Positions 1 through 6,728 are shown, counted from the stretch's first letter. The stretch: 14,154 nt of DNA from JBEATZ01 sp041178545 (GCA_041178545.1 JBEGVB010000214.1:1-14154); one strand, 5' to 3'. Numbers and translations are program-made. Notes: generated from the letters alone by a model not told the origin.

Positions 1-578
1 GCCACGCCCTCGTGGTGCAGCTGCTCAAGCACCCGCACCACGTCCATGCCGGTGGCTCGGTCGAGGTTGCCGGTGGGCTCGTCGGCGAGCACCATCGACG
101 GTCGCGTGATCGTGGCGCGCGAGATGGCACAGCGCTGGCGCTGGCCGCCCGAGAGCTGGTCCGGAAGGTGGTGGGCGCGGTCGCTGAGGCCGAAGGCCTC
201 GAGCTGCTGCGCCACGAGCTCACGCCGTTCGGCAGGCGCCATGCCACCCAGCACGAGCGGGAGCTCGACGTTGCGGGCGCAGCTGAGCCGCGGCACCAGG
301 TGAAACGACTGGAACACGAACCCGATGTGCTGCCGTCGCACGGCTGCCGTCGCCACCTCGCCCAGCTCGGTCACGTCGCGCCCGTCGAGCAGGTAGCGCC
401 CGGAGGTCGGCCGGTCGAGCAGGCCGAGCACGTGGAGCAACGTGGACTTGCCGGAGCCCGAGGGCCCCATCAGCGACAGGTACTCACCGCGTGCGATGCG
501 CAGGTCGACGTCCTGCAGGGCGCGCACCTGCTGGGTGCCCACCTGGAACGTCCTGCACACCTGCACGAGTTCGATCAC
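1..578 (-). CDS. ABC transporter ATP-binding protein, MacB/LolD type (partial at left edge)
   Basis: This is the ATPase subunit of an ABC exporter, probably the energy source for a MacB-like or LolCDE-like permease acting on the cell envelope. 192 complete codons are visible and the C-terminus lies outside the window; the family is usually 220-240 aa, so roughly 30-45 residues, including the H-loop, are missing. Walker A GPSGSGKST is at residues 38-46, the Q-loop FVFQSF at about 87-92, the signature LSGGQRQR at 142-149, and Walker B with its glutamate (MVLADEPTGNLD) at 162-173. The start is GTG at 578-576, overlapping the adaptor stop in a GTGA arrangement, with a GAGGAGG ribosome site about 7 nt upstream inside the adaptor gene. 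The overlap implies translational coupling and one operon. The LLHVLGLLDRPTSG stretch and the adaptor partner favour the MacB/LolD subfamily. The permease is expected just beyond the left edge. The transported substrate cannot be inferred. Confidence 0.95.
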   Translation of the reverse strand, partial: MIELVQVCRTFQVGTQQVRALQDVDLRIARGEYLSLMGPSGSGKSTLLHVLGLLDRPTSGRYLLDGRDVTELGEVATAAVRRQHIGFVFQSFHLVPRLSCARNVELPLVLGGMAPAERRELVAQQLEAFGLSDRAHHLPDQLSGGQRQRCAISRATITRPSMVLADEPTGNLDRATGMDVVRVLEQLHHEGV

Positions 579-1723
579 CGTGCAACCTCCTCGACGACCA
601 CCGTGCCGGCTCCCATGCCCTCGCGGTCCGTCGCCAGCACGATGCGGTCGCCTGCCACCAGGCCCTCCAGCACCTCCGTGTGCCGCCAGTTGGACAAACC
701 CGTCCGCACCGCACGGCGCTCCACCACGTTGTCCGGTCCAACCACCAGCACCACCGAATCCTCGCGCACGGCTTCCGTGGGCACCCGCAACACGTCGGGT
801 CGCTCCTCCAGCAGCACCTCGACGTCTGCCGAGTAGCCCGCGAGCAGCAGGACGTCGGCTGCGCTGCCTGGGTCGAGGTCCACCTCCACGTCGACGGTGC
901 GCGCCTGCTTCTCGCGGTCCAGTACGTAGGGAGCGATGCGCCGCACCTTGCCGGCAAACGTCTTCCTGCCGAAGGCATCCATCGTCACGCGCGCCACCAT
1001 GCCGGTGCGCACGCGACTCGCGTCCACCTCGTCGATGGGGGCGCTCACGTACAGCGACGTGTCGTCGATGAGGTCCACCGCAGCAGGCAGCATGATCCCC
1101 ACCGGCGAGGGCGTGACGTACTCGCCCACCTCGCCGCTCACCTCCGCGACGATCCCGGCAAACGGTGCCCGCAGCACCGTCCGCTCGATCTGTGCGGCAA
1201 TCAGCCGGGTCTGGTGCTCCCGCACCATCGAGTCGGCCCGCGCAGCAACTTCCTCCGCCCGGGCCGCCTGTGCCTCCATCACCGCACGTTCCACCCGTTC
1301 TTCGGGGGCCATTCCCTGCTGCTGCAGCTCCAGCTGGCGCTTCGACTCCCGCTCGGCGATGTCGGCGCGCAACCGCGCCTCCTCGGCAAGGGCGCGCGAG
1401 CGGTCCAATTCGCTGGTGGCGAGCAGCAGCTGGGCCTGCAGGTCGTCGTTCCACAGCTCGAGCATGACCTGCCCGGCCTGGACGCGGTCCCCTTCCTTCA
1501 CGTGGAGCCGACCGACCTGGCCGCCCGTCCCCGGCGACAGCCCGGCGCGGCGCGTGGCCCGGATCGTCCCCGCGCGCGTGTTCGCCACCGTGGACTCCAC
1601 GACCCCCCGCTCGACGGTGTGCAACCGCACGACCACGGGTTGGGGCCGCGTGAACCACCACCAGGCAGCGGCGGCTGCACCCACCACCACAAGGAGGACA
1701 ACGAACCTGCGGAGGGTCTTCAT
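575..1723 (-). CDS. Periplasmic adaptor (membrane fusion) protein, HlyD/RND-MacA type
   Basis: This 382-aa membrane fusion protein would bridge an inner-membrane ABC permease to an outer-membrane channel. An N-terminal signal-anchor helix (residues 7-24, after MKTLRR) is followed by the first lipoyl half-motif (about 63-90, with GQVGRLHVKEGDRVQAGQ), a long alpha-helical hairpin rich in Ala, Glu and Arg (about 98-180), the second lipoyl half (RAPFAGIVAEVSGEVGEYV, about 185-203), a beta-barrel region (225-300), and a membrane-proximal domain (305-370) containing the usual VLRVPTEAV segment. Length and order match the MacA/RND adaptor family. The ATG at 1723-1721 is chosen because it sits directly before the signal anchor; the reading frame stays open far upstream, but that part is antisense to the phosphodiesterase gene. 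Only a weak GGAG lies upstream. Its stop overlaps the GTG of the ATPase gene by 4 nt, so the two form an operon. Macrolide efflux and lipoprotein or peptide export are both possible. Confidence 0.95.
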   Translation of the reverse strand: MKTLRRFVVLLVVVGAAAAAWWWFTRPQPVVVRLHTVERGVVESTVANTRAGTIRATRRAGLSPGTGGQVGRLHVKEGDRVQAGQVMLELWNDDLQAQLLLATSELDRSRALAEEARLRADIAERESKRQLELQQQGMAPEERVERAVMEAQAARAEEVAARADSMVREHQTRLIAAQIERTVLRAPFAGIVAEVSGEVGEYVTPSPVGIMLPAAVDLIDDTSLYVSAPIDEVDASRVRTGMVARVTMDAFGRKTFAGKVRRIAPYVLDREKQARTVDVEVDLDPGSAADVLLLAGYSADVEVLLEERPDVLRVPTEAVREDSVVLVVGPDNVVERRAVRTGLSNWRHTEVLEGLVAGDRIVLATDREGMGAGTVVVEEVAR

Positions 1724-1792
1724 GCTGTGGGTCTCCGGCTCCAGCCCCCAGCATGCGCCTGCGCCCGGGCGATCGACCATCGGCCGCAGGGC

Positions 1793-1819
1793 GTAGTGGC
1801 GCACGGCAAACGCCGCTAC
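1793..1819. repeat. Imperfect inverted repeat in the divergent intergenic region
   Basis: GTAGTGGCG (1793-1801) and CGCCGCTAC (1811-1819) are inverted copies matching at 8 of 9 positions, with a 9-nt spacer. The right arm overlaps the proposed -10 box of the phosphodiesterase gene, and the repeat lies between divergent starts at 1723 and 1829. It could be an operator, but a GC-rich background makes short repeats like this common. Confidence 0.3.
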
Positions 1820-1828
1820 CCTGCCCCG
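1817..1828 (+). promoter_or_regulatory. Putative -10 box giving a leaderless start for the GDPD gene
   Basis: TACCCT (1817-1822) fits the loose TANNNT -10 pattern and ends 6 nt before the GTG start at 1829. There is no Shine-Dalgarno sequence in between. Transcription would begin at or next to the start codon. No convincing -35 box is seen. Confidence 0.35.
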
Positions 1829-2638
1829 GTGACCGCGACGCCCCGCCCCCATCCCCTCGCCGAGCGACTGCGCGCCGCCGCCGCGGAAGCCGTGGTAGTG
1901 GTTGCCCACCGCGGGGACAGCCGTCACCACCCCGAGAACACCCTTGCAGCCTTCGAGGCAGCCGTGGGAGCTGGCGTCGGGATGGTCGAGTTCGACGTGC
2001 GCGCAACCCGCGACCGGGTGCTCGTGTGCCTGCACGACGAGACCCTCGACCGCACCACCGATGCGGCGCGCACCCTCGGCCCCGGTGCACTGGTGGCCCA
2101 GCTCCTGCACGAGGAGTTGCAGCCGGTGCGAGCCGCCGGCCAGTCCGTTCCCACCCTCGAACAGGCCCTCCGCACGATGCTGCCGCGCGCGGTTCCCATG
2201 GTGGAGCACAAGGCCGGCGAGCCCGCTGCCTACGCCACGCTGCTGCAGCGACTCGGCTGCGCCGACCAGGTGGTGCTGCAGTCCTTCGACTGGGACTTCG
2301 TCGCCGCCGTCGGCCAGGCCGTGCCGGCTGCATGCCTTGCCGTGCTGGGTCCCACCGACGCACACGCGCACCTGGACCGTGCCGCCCGCGAGCGCGCGGC
2401 TGCGCTGGGCGCATCCATACTGCACTGGCATGCGCAGTCCTTGCGCGCAGACCACGTGCGCGAGGCACTGGCCGAGGGCTGGGTGCTGTGCACCTACACG
2501 AGCGACACCGACGTCGAGCTGGCAGGTGGTGCGGCGCTCGGCGTGCACGCCATGTGCACCAACGACCCGTTGCACGCCCTGCGGCTCCGTGCCGCAGGCA
2601 ACCTGTGCCGGCAGCCGCTCAGAACGCGTGGAGCGTGA
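1829..2638 (+). CDS. Glycerophosphodiester phosphodiesterase (GDPD family)
   Basis: This 269-aa protein should hydrolyse glycerophosphodiesters (deacylated phospholipids) to glycerol-3-phosphate and an alcohol. It has the full GDPD signature: HRG at residues 27-29, PENT at 35-38, the metal-binding pair in VEFDV (E54 and D56), and the second catalytic histidine in LHDETLDRTTD (H69). The later VEHK and TSDTDVELAGGAALGVHAMCTNDP segments match the C-terminal part of the TIM barrel. There is no signal peptide, so it is predicted cytosolic. Length is normal for a bacterial GDPD. The GTG at 1829 is chosen because it places about 25 residues before the HRG motif and follows a -10-like box by 6 nt; there is no ribosome site, and the open frame further upstream is antisense to the adaptor gene. 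Its last 20 nt overlap the 3' end of the opposite-strand secreted-protein gene. Confidence 0.93.
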   Translation: MTATPRPHPLAERLRAAAAEAVVVVAHRGDSRHHPENTLAAFEAAVGAGVGMVEFDVRATRDRVLVCLHDETLDRTTDAARTLGPGALVAQLLHEELQPVRAAGQSVPTLEQALRTMLPRAVPMVEHKAGEPAAYATLLQRLGCADQVVLQSFDWDFVAAVGQAVPAACLAVLGPTDAHAHLDRAARERAAALGASILHWHAQSLRADHVREALAEGWVLCTYTSDTDVELAGGAALGVHAMCTNDPLHALRLRAAGNLCRQPLRTRGA

Positions 2639-3071
2639 CCGACTTCCGCACCGGGTCGATCACGAGGGCGATCCAGTAGCCGTCGCCGTTCGCGTCCAGC
2701 ACGAGGATGTCGCTGCGGGTCGAGCCGCCGTTGAGCAGGCCCGTCAGCAGGCGACCCGGCACCGACACGACGCCACCCGCCTCGGCGAGGTGGACCACGC
2801 TGCCGCTGAGCGACTCGGTGAGGGTCGAGATCGGTTCGTCGAGGGGCACCGAGGGGCTGAAGCGGATGCCCGTGCTGGCATCGAGCCAGGTGCGCGTGGC
2901 ACGCGCGGTGTTCAGCGGCGGCGCGACCAGCGAGGTGCCGGTCATCGAGCTGGGCCGCGGCAGGATCCACACGCCGCCGTCGCCGCCACCGCCACCGGCC
3001 GTGTCGGTGCCGGGCAACCGCAGCAGGGTGGCCACCACGAGCACGAACAGGATGCGGAGGAGGAGGTTCAT
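2619..3071 (-). CDS. Small secreted protein of unknown function, third gene of the sigma-factor cassette
   Basis: I do not recognise a family. The 150-aa product starts with MNLLLRILFVLVVATLL, a typical signal peptide or short membrane anchor, followed by a Gly-rich linker (residues 26-33) and a roughly 115-residue domain rich in beta-strand patterns. LVLDANGDGYWIALV (about 124-138) resembles a DxNxDG calcium-loop core, and the adjacent DPVRKSVTLHAF closes the protein. The ATG (3071-3069) sits 1 nt after the stop of the TPR/anti-sigma gene in a TGAGATG arrangement and has no clear ribosome site, so translation is probably coupled. The gene is the last of three with the sigma factor and anti-sigma, which suggests an envelope output or sensor of that regulatory unit; this is inference. 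Its 3' end overlaps the convergent GDPD gene by 20 nt. Confidence 0.75.
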   Translation of the reverse strand: MNLLLRILFVLVVATLLRLPGTDTAGGGGGDGGVWILPRPSSMTGTSLVAPPLNTARATRTWLDASTGIRFSPSVPLDEPISTLTESLSGSVVHLAEAGGVVSVPGRLLTGLLNGGSTRSDILVLDANGDGYWIALVIDPVRKSVTLHAF

Positions 3072-3072
3072 C

Positions 3073-4110
3073 TCAGCGGGTCTCGGCCGTGTTCATCGGG
3101 AACCAGGCAGGCAGTTCGCGAGCAAATCGCGCCGCCTGCTCGGGGTGCTCGCGCAGCAGGGCGCAGAACTGGGGCCTGCGAGCGATCTCGCGTGCGACAG
3201 CCGTGCGCTTGTGCGGGAACTCCATGTGCATCCGGTGCAGCCAGTGGGAGCACTCGTCGAACCTGCCCTTGAGGCCGGAGGCGAGCGCGAGGTTGAAGTA
3301 TGCCATGGCGAAGCGCGGCTGTTCGCGGAGGACGCCGGAATCCACCAGTTCGCGCAGCAGGACCACCGCCCCGTCCGCGTCCCCCTCGTCGATCAGCACG
3401 TTGCCGAGGTTGAGCAACGCATAGGCGCGAAGGATGCGGTCCTCCGTGGCGGCCAGCACCTGCGCGAACTGGCTGCGGGCCTCGCCTGCCGCGCCGCGCA
3501 CGTGGTGGATGAGCCCGAGGTACACGCGGCACTCGTGCTGTTCGGGGGCAAGCTGCAGGCACTCCGACAGCAGCCGCTCGCCGTTGGCGAGGTTCTCGGC
3601 TGCCGAGCGCAGCGTGCCACCCACGAACAACTCGCGTGCGGCCACCCACTCGCCCTGCACCATCTCGCCGTGCGTGCGCACCAGCCGCTCGACCTCGTCG
3701 ATCACGCTGCGGCCGCGCATGAGCATGTCAGGCACCGGCACCGGCTCGCGCGCCACCTCCCTGGAGAAGTCTGCGGACAGCCCCATCAACGCGAACCCGC
3801 GCCCGAGTTCGTACAGGATGCGGGCCAGCTGCTGCCGGTTGCGCATCAACTGGCGGCGCAGCTCGGCGGCCGGGCTGCCGGGCTCGGCCTGCTCCAGCTC
3901 CGCGAGCGTGCGGTGCGCCTGCGCCTGCGTGCGGATCCCCTGCAGGAAGCCGCGGCACGCGTCGCATGCGTCCGAGTGCACCATCACGCGACGCACCGAG
4001 GCTGCGTCCAGCTCGCCGTCCAGCATCGCCGACAGGTCCGCCTGGATCTGCAGGCACGGGTGGTCCTCGTGCTGCAGCTGGTCCAGGGGTTGCAAGTCGT
4101 CGAGGGTCAC
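3073..4110 (-). CDS. Soluble zinc-finger anti-sigma factor fused to a TPR domain
   Basis: This 345-aa protein probably binds and holds the adjacent sigma factor. The N-terminus carries a ZAS/zf-HC2-type domain: LSAMLDGELD at 26-35 and the HxxxCxxC motif H45, C49, C52, with an additional upstream C19. The remainder (about 90-310) is helical, and segments such as LAPEQHECRVYLGLIHHVRG (about 187-206) and ILRAYALLNLGNVLIDEGDA (about 226-245) read as TPR repeats, for protein interaction. No membrane helix is present, unlike many anti-sigmas of ECF factors, so sensing should be cytoplasmic. The start is GTG at 4110-4108, 7 nt after the sigma-factor stop and without a ribosome site; it keeps the whole zinc-finger domain and fits translational coupling. 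The sigma-then-anti-sigma order is the usual ECF arrangement. The domain call is firm; the function as anti-sigma is inferred from domain and context. Confidence 0.88.
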   Translation of the reverse strand: MTLDDLQPLDQLQHEDHPCLQIQADLSAMLDGELDAASVRRVMVHSDACDACRGFLQGIRTQAQAHRTLAELEQAEPGSPAAELRRQLMRNRQQLARILYELGRGFALMGLSADFSREVAREPVPVPDMLMRGRSVIDEVERLVRTHGEMVQGEWVAARELFVGGTLRSAAENLANGERLLSECLQLAPEQHECRVYLGLIHHVRGAAGEARSQFAQVLAATEDRILRAYALLNLGNVLIDEGDADGAVVLLRELVDSGVLREQPRFAMAYFNLALASGLKGRFDECSHWLHRMHMEFPHKRTAVAREIARRPQFCALLREHPEQAARFARELPAWFPMNTAETR

Positions 4111-4117
4111 GTGCGGG

Positions 4118-4915
4118 TCAGTTGGAGGAGGGCAGCACGGGCTTGCCCGCGTGCATGCGTTCGAGGGACTGGTGCATGCCGCGGTAGATCCGCTGCCTGC
4201 CCCGGAAGACGACCATCTTGAGGTTCTCCAGCCGGATGCCCAGCTGCTCGGCAGCCGTGCGGTACGGCACGTCCTCCACCTCCACCAGTCGCAGGGCCAG
4301 CTTCTCGCGCTCCGAGAGCTGCTCGTAGTGCAGCAGGTACAGGTTGAGGAACAGGAGGAAGGCGTGGTTCACCAGCTCCGCACCCTCGTGCTCGCTGGCG
4401 ACGCGGTCCGGCGGCAGTGCGTGCTCGTCCGCAGGCAGCACCTGGTCCTCGTCGTCGAGGTGCAGCTGGCGGCTCATGCGCGCCTGCCCCTTGAGGAACT
4501 TGAGCAGGGTGTTCTGCACGATCCGGTGGCCCCAGTTGCGGAACGCGTCGGGGCGGTCCGCGTGGAAGCGGTGCGGGTACCGGTAGATGTTGAGGAATGC
4601 GTCCTGCAGCACGTCTTGCGCGTCCACCGGCACGTGCACGCGGCGCAGCTTCGACTCGATCGCGTGCTGGAACGACGCACGGTTGAGCTCGAACAGCAGC
4701 GAGAACACCGCCCCGTCCTGCGTGGTGCGGTAGGACTCCATCAGGCAGGTGCTCACCCAGTCGTCCCGGTGCTGCGGGGTGTCGAAGGCAGCACCCTCGA
4801 ACGGACTCTTGCCCTCGCTGAGGCGGCCGAGCGCCGCGTCACCGGTGCGTTCCCACAGCTCGCCGAGGCGAGCGTGCAGGACCTCTCGTTCGAGTGTGCC
4901 GGGGTGTGGGGTCAT
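4118..4915 (-). CDS. RNA polymerase sigma factor, sigma-70 family (ECF-like)
   Basis: This 265-aa protein should direct RNA polymerase to a special promoter set. Region 2 spans about 75-145 and includes VDAQDVLQDAFLNIYRY (97-113), corresponding to the usual DAEDVLQDVF core, and FRNWGHRIVQNTLLKFLKG, the region 2.3/2.4 equivalent. Region 4 spans about 198-245, with LSEREKLALRLVEVEDVPYR followed by the helix-turn-helix AAEQLGIRLENLKMVVFRGR. An unusual N-terminal extension of about 70 residues precedes region 2, making the protein longer than a typical ECF factor (about 170-200 aa). The ATG at 4915-4913 is chosen because GAGGA lies 4 nt upstream; an in-frame ATG at 4966 with a more distant GGAGGG is the alternative. 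The gene is first of a compact cassette with a zinc-finger/TPR anti-sigma and a secreted protein, so autoregulation is likely but no matching promoter was identified. Confidence 0.9.
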   Translation of the reverse strand: MTPHPGTLEREVLHARLGELWERTGDAALGRLSEGKSPFEGAAFDTPQHRDDWVSTCLMESYRTTQDGAVFSLLFELNRASFQHAIESKLRRVHVPVDAQDVLQDAFLNIYRYPHRFHADRPDAFRNWGHRIVQNTLLKFLKGQARMSRQLHLDDEDQVLPADEHALPPDRVASEHEGAELVNHAFLLFLNLYLLHYEQLSEREKLALRLVEVEDVPYRTAAEQLGIRLENLKMVVFRGRQRIYRGMHQSLERMHAGKPVLPSSN

Positions 4916-4999
4916 GGCATCCTCTGCCAGGCGGGTGGCCGCGCAGGCACCACCCACGACGGGCATCGTGCCATAGCCCTCCCCTGCTGGGAAGTAACC

Positions 5000-5017
5000 C
5001 GCCCCTGCAAGGGGGCG
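5000..5017. other. Small GC hairpin between the divergent sigma factor and queG genes
   Basis: CGCCCC (5000-5005) can pair with GGGGCG (5012-5017) around a 6-nt loop. It lies 48 nt before the queG start and 85 nt before the sigma-factor start. No T-run follows on either strand, so it is not a terminator. It could be a protein-binding site or chance in GC-rich DNA. Confidence 0.25.
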
Positions 5018-5051
5018 TCAGGTCCCCGCCGAAGGTCGCACACCTGCCGGG

Positions 5052-5064
5052 TAGAGTGCCGCGG
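5052..5064 (+). promoter_or_regulatory. Putative -10 box giving a leaderless start for queG
   Basis: TAGAGT (5052-5057) fits TANNNT and ends 7 nt before the ATG at 5065. No Shine-Dalgarno sequence is present in the 7 nt between. This is the spacing expected if transcription starts on the initiation codon. No convincing -35 box is seen about 17 nt upstream. Confidence 0.4.
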
Positions 5065-6198
5065 ATGACCCCCACCCCGGACCGCATCCGCGCGCTCGCG
5101 GGCGAACTCGGCTTCGAGATCGTCCGCTTCGGCCCGGCACACCCGGGGGAGCACGGCCAGCGGTTCCTCGAGTGGGTCGAGGCGGGCAGGCACGGCTCCA
5201 TGGACTTCCTCGCCCAGAACCGGGATCGCATCGTCGACCCGCAGGCATGGCGCAAGGGCGTCCAGTCGGCCGTGGCCATGGCCCACGACTACGGCGGCCC
5301 GCCTGTCGAACTGCCCGGGGGCGGCCGCGTCGCCCGCTATGCGGGCGGACGCGACTACCACCGCTGGATCGGCAACAAGGTGCTGCGGCTGCGCCAGCTG
5401 CTGGAGCGCGAGGGCATGCCCCACGGCAGCAGCATCGGCGGCACCGATGCCGTGCCGGTGCTCGAGCGTGCGATCGCCGTGCGCGCGGGTATCGGCTTCC
5501 TCGCCAAGAGCGCCATGGTGATCTCGCCGGAGCGCGGGCCCTACCTGCTCCTCTCCGAGCTGCTCACCGGCATGGAACTGCCCCACGACGGTCCCGCCGC
5601 CGGCAGCTGCGGCACGTGCACTGCGTGCATCGACGCATGCCCGACGCAGGCGATCACCGCGCCGCACCAGGTCGACGCACGCAGGTGCCTGAGCCACGCA
5701 ACCATCGAGCACCGCGGCTTCTCCGAGCCCTGGCTCCGCGCTGCACAGGGCGAGTGGGTGTTCGGCTGCGACGTGTGCCTCGAGGTCTGCCCCTTCACCC
5801 GCAAGAGCCCGATGCTCGCGCTCCACCACGAGCTGCGCCCTCCCGACCTGCGACCCCACCGCCTCGTGCAGCAGTGGACGCTCGTCGACGTGCTTGCCCT
5901 CGACGAGACGCGCTACGAGGCGGAGTGGACCGGCACCCCCATGCGGCGCGCAACCTGCAGCGGCCTCAGGCGCAATGCAGCCGTCGTGCTCGGCAACCGA
6001 CGCGACCCCGAGGCCCTGCCGGCACTCGCGACCGCACTCACCGATGCCGACCCGGTCGTGCGCGGCCATGCCGCGTGGGCCATCGGCCGCATCGACGCAC
6101 GTCGCCCCGAGCTCGACCGCGCGGCATCCAACGAGACCGACCCGCGCGTGATGCACGAGCTCGAACGCGCCCGCAGCGGTGCCGCCGCAGCCGACTGA
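5065..6198 (+). CDS. queG: Epoxyqueuosine reductase
   Basis: This cytosolic enzyme reduces epoxyqueuosine in the wobble position of tRNAs with GUN anticodons (Asp, Asn, His, Tyr) to queuosine, using cobalamin and two [4Fe-4S] clusters. The 377-aa length matches the family (about 380). Visible features in order: the RYAGGRDYH motif at 91-99; D128 in GGTDAVPVLER at the position of the catalytic aspartate; the first ferredoxin motif C182-C185-C188-C192 followed by P193; C208; the second motif C235-C238-C242-P243; and a C-terminal HEAT-like segment LRRNAAVVLGN (301-311) followed by VVRGHAAWAIGRI, which binds the tRNA. The segment after the catalytic region reads GFLAKSAMVIS, where many homologues have a GWIGK-type sequence, so the protein is somewhat divergent. 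The ATG at 5065 is supported by the family N-terminus and by a -10-like box 7 nt upstream. The gene is transcribed away from the sigma-factor cassette. Confidence 0.95.
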   Translation: MTPTPDRIRALAGELGFEIVRFGPAHPGEHGQRFLEWVEAGRHGSMDFLAQNRDRIVDPQAWRKGVQSAVAMAHDYGGPPVELPGGGRVARYAGGRDYHRWIGNKVLRLRQLLEREGMPHGSSIGGTDAVPVLERAIAVRAGIGFLAKSAMVISPERGPYLLLSELLTGMELPHDGPAAGSCGTCTACIDACPTQAITAPHQVDARRCLSHATIEHRGFSEPWLRAAQGEWVFGCDVCLEVCPFTRKSPMLALHHELRPPDLRPHRLVQQWTLVDVLALDETRYEAEWTGTPMRRATCSGLRRNAAVVLGNRRDPEALPALATALTDADPVVRGHAAWAIGRIDARRPELDRAASNETDPRVMHELERARSGAAAAD

Positions 6199-6328
6199 AC
6201 CGTCGCGCGGCAAGGACCCGTCCGGCCTGCAGGACGACTCCACCGTACGCGGCCGTGCCACCAGCACTTCCGCGCCGCCCCGGTGCCCGCGGCGTCGCAC
6301 GACCGTCGCACCCGCGCGACGCACGCGT

Positions 6329-6345
6329 CCCGGTGTGGGACCGGG
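6329..6345 (+). other. Hairpin downstream of queG
   Basis: CCCGGT (6329-6334) and ACCGGG (6340-6345) form a perfect 6-bp stem with a GTGGG loop. It is 130 nt beyond the queG stop and has no T-run, so it is at best a factor-dependent or processing signal. The rest of the 266-nt gap 6199-6464 shows only a short GCAAG/CTTGC repeat at 6416-6428 and no credible gene. Confidence 0.25.
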
Positions 6346-6464
6346 TGCTCAGGAAGCCCCGCCGAACAGTCGATGCCAACGCAGTCCGATTTCCCGCACG
6401 CGGATGCAGCAGTTGGCAAGCCACTTGCTTCCCTCCGTGTGCCATTCACAACCGGGAGCAACAC

Positions 6465-6650
6465 ATGAACAACGGCGACTACTACCAGGAGAAGAAGTGG
6501 TGCGAGGAGTGCGAGGACTACGTGCGCTACCTCATGAGCGTGGACCACTCCTACTGCATCGACTGCGGCGGCCGCGTGAAGCTCTTCAACAGCAAGGACA
6601 AGGAGAGCTTCTCGGAGACCATCCAGCGCCACAAGTGGCAGGCCTCCTGA
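6465..6650 (+). CDS. Small zinc-ribbon protein, 61 aa
   Basis: The 61-aa product has two CxxC pairs, C13/C16 in KKWCEECEDY and C31/C34 in SYCIDCGGR, which should bind one zinc as a ribbon. The N-terminus is acidic and aromatic (YYQEKKW) and the C-terminus is basic with ETIQRHKWQAS. There is no signal peptide or membrane segment, so it is cytosolic. The ATG at 6465 has a GGGAG ribosome site 7 nt upstream, and the coding region shows strong G/C preference at third positions, which supports a real gene despite its size. I recall similar short zinc-ribbon ORFs in other planctomycete genomes, but cannot name a family. It lies 89 nt upstream of the P5C dehydrogenase gene on the same strand and may share its transcript. 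A role in nucleic-acid or protein binding is possible but unproven. Confidence 0.85.
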   Translation: MNNGDYYQEKKWCEECEDYVRYLMSVDHSYCIDCGGRVKLFNSKDKESFSETIQRHKWQAS

Positions 6651-6659
6651 GACTCGTCC

Positions 6660-6675
6660 CTGCCGCCACCGGCAG
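6660..6675 (+). other. Short hairpin between the zinc-ribbon and P5C dehydrogenase genes
   Basis: CTGCCG (6660-6665) pairs perfectly with CGGCAG (6670-6675) around a CCAC loop, 10 nt after the zinc-ribbon stop. No T-run follows, so readthrough into the dehydrogenase gene is likely. It may stabilise the upstream mRNA end. Confidence 0.3.
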
Positions 6676-6728
6676 CTGAACTTGCAAATCGGCCCACGGC
6701 ACCGGATCCTGCTTCGCCTTCCGAACGC

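Noticed and set aside
491..1828. Long in-frame N-terminal extension of the GDPD gene
   Set aside because: It is antisense to the adaptor and ATPase genes and shows no domain. The GDPD fold begins about 25 residues after the GTG at 1829.
5000..5017. Hairpin as a terminator between the sigma factor and queG
   Set aside because: The two genes are divergent, so no transcript ends here, and there is no T-run.
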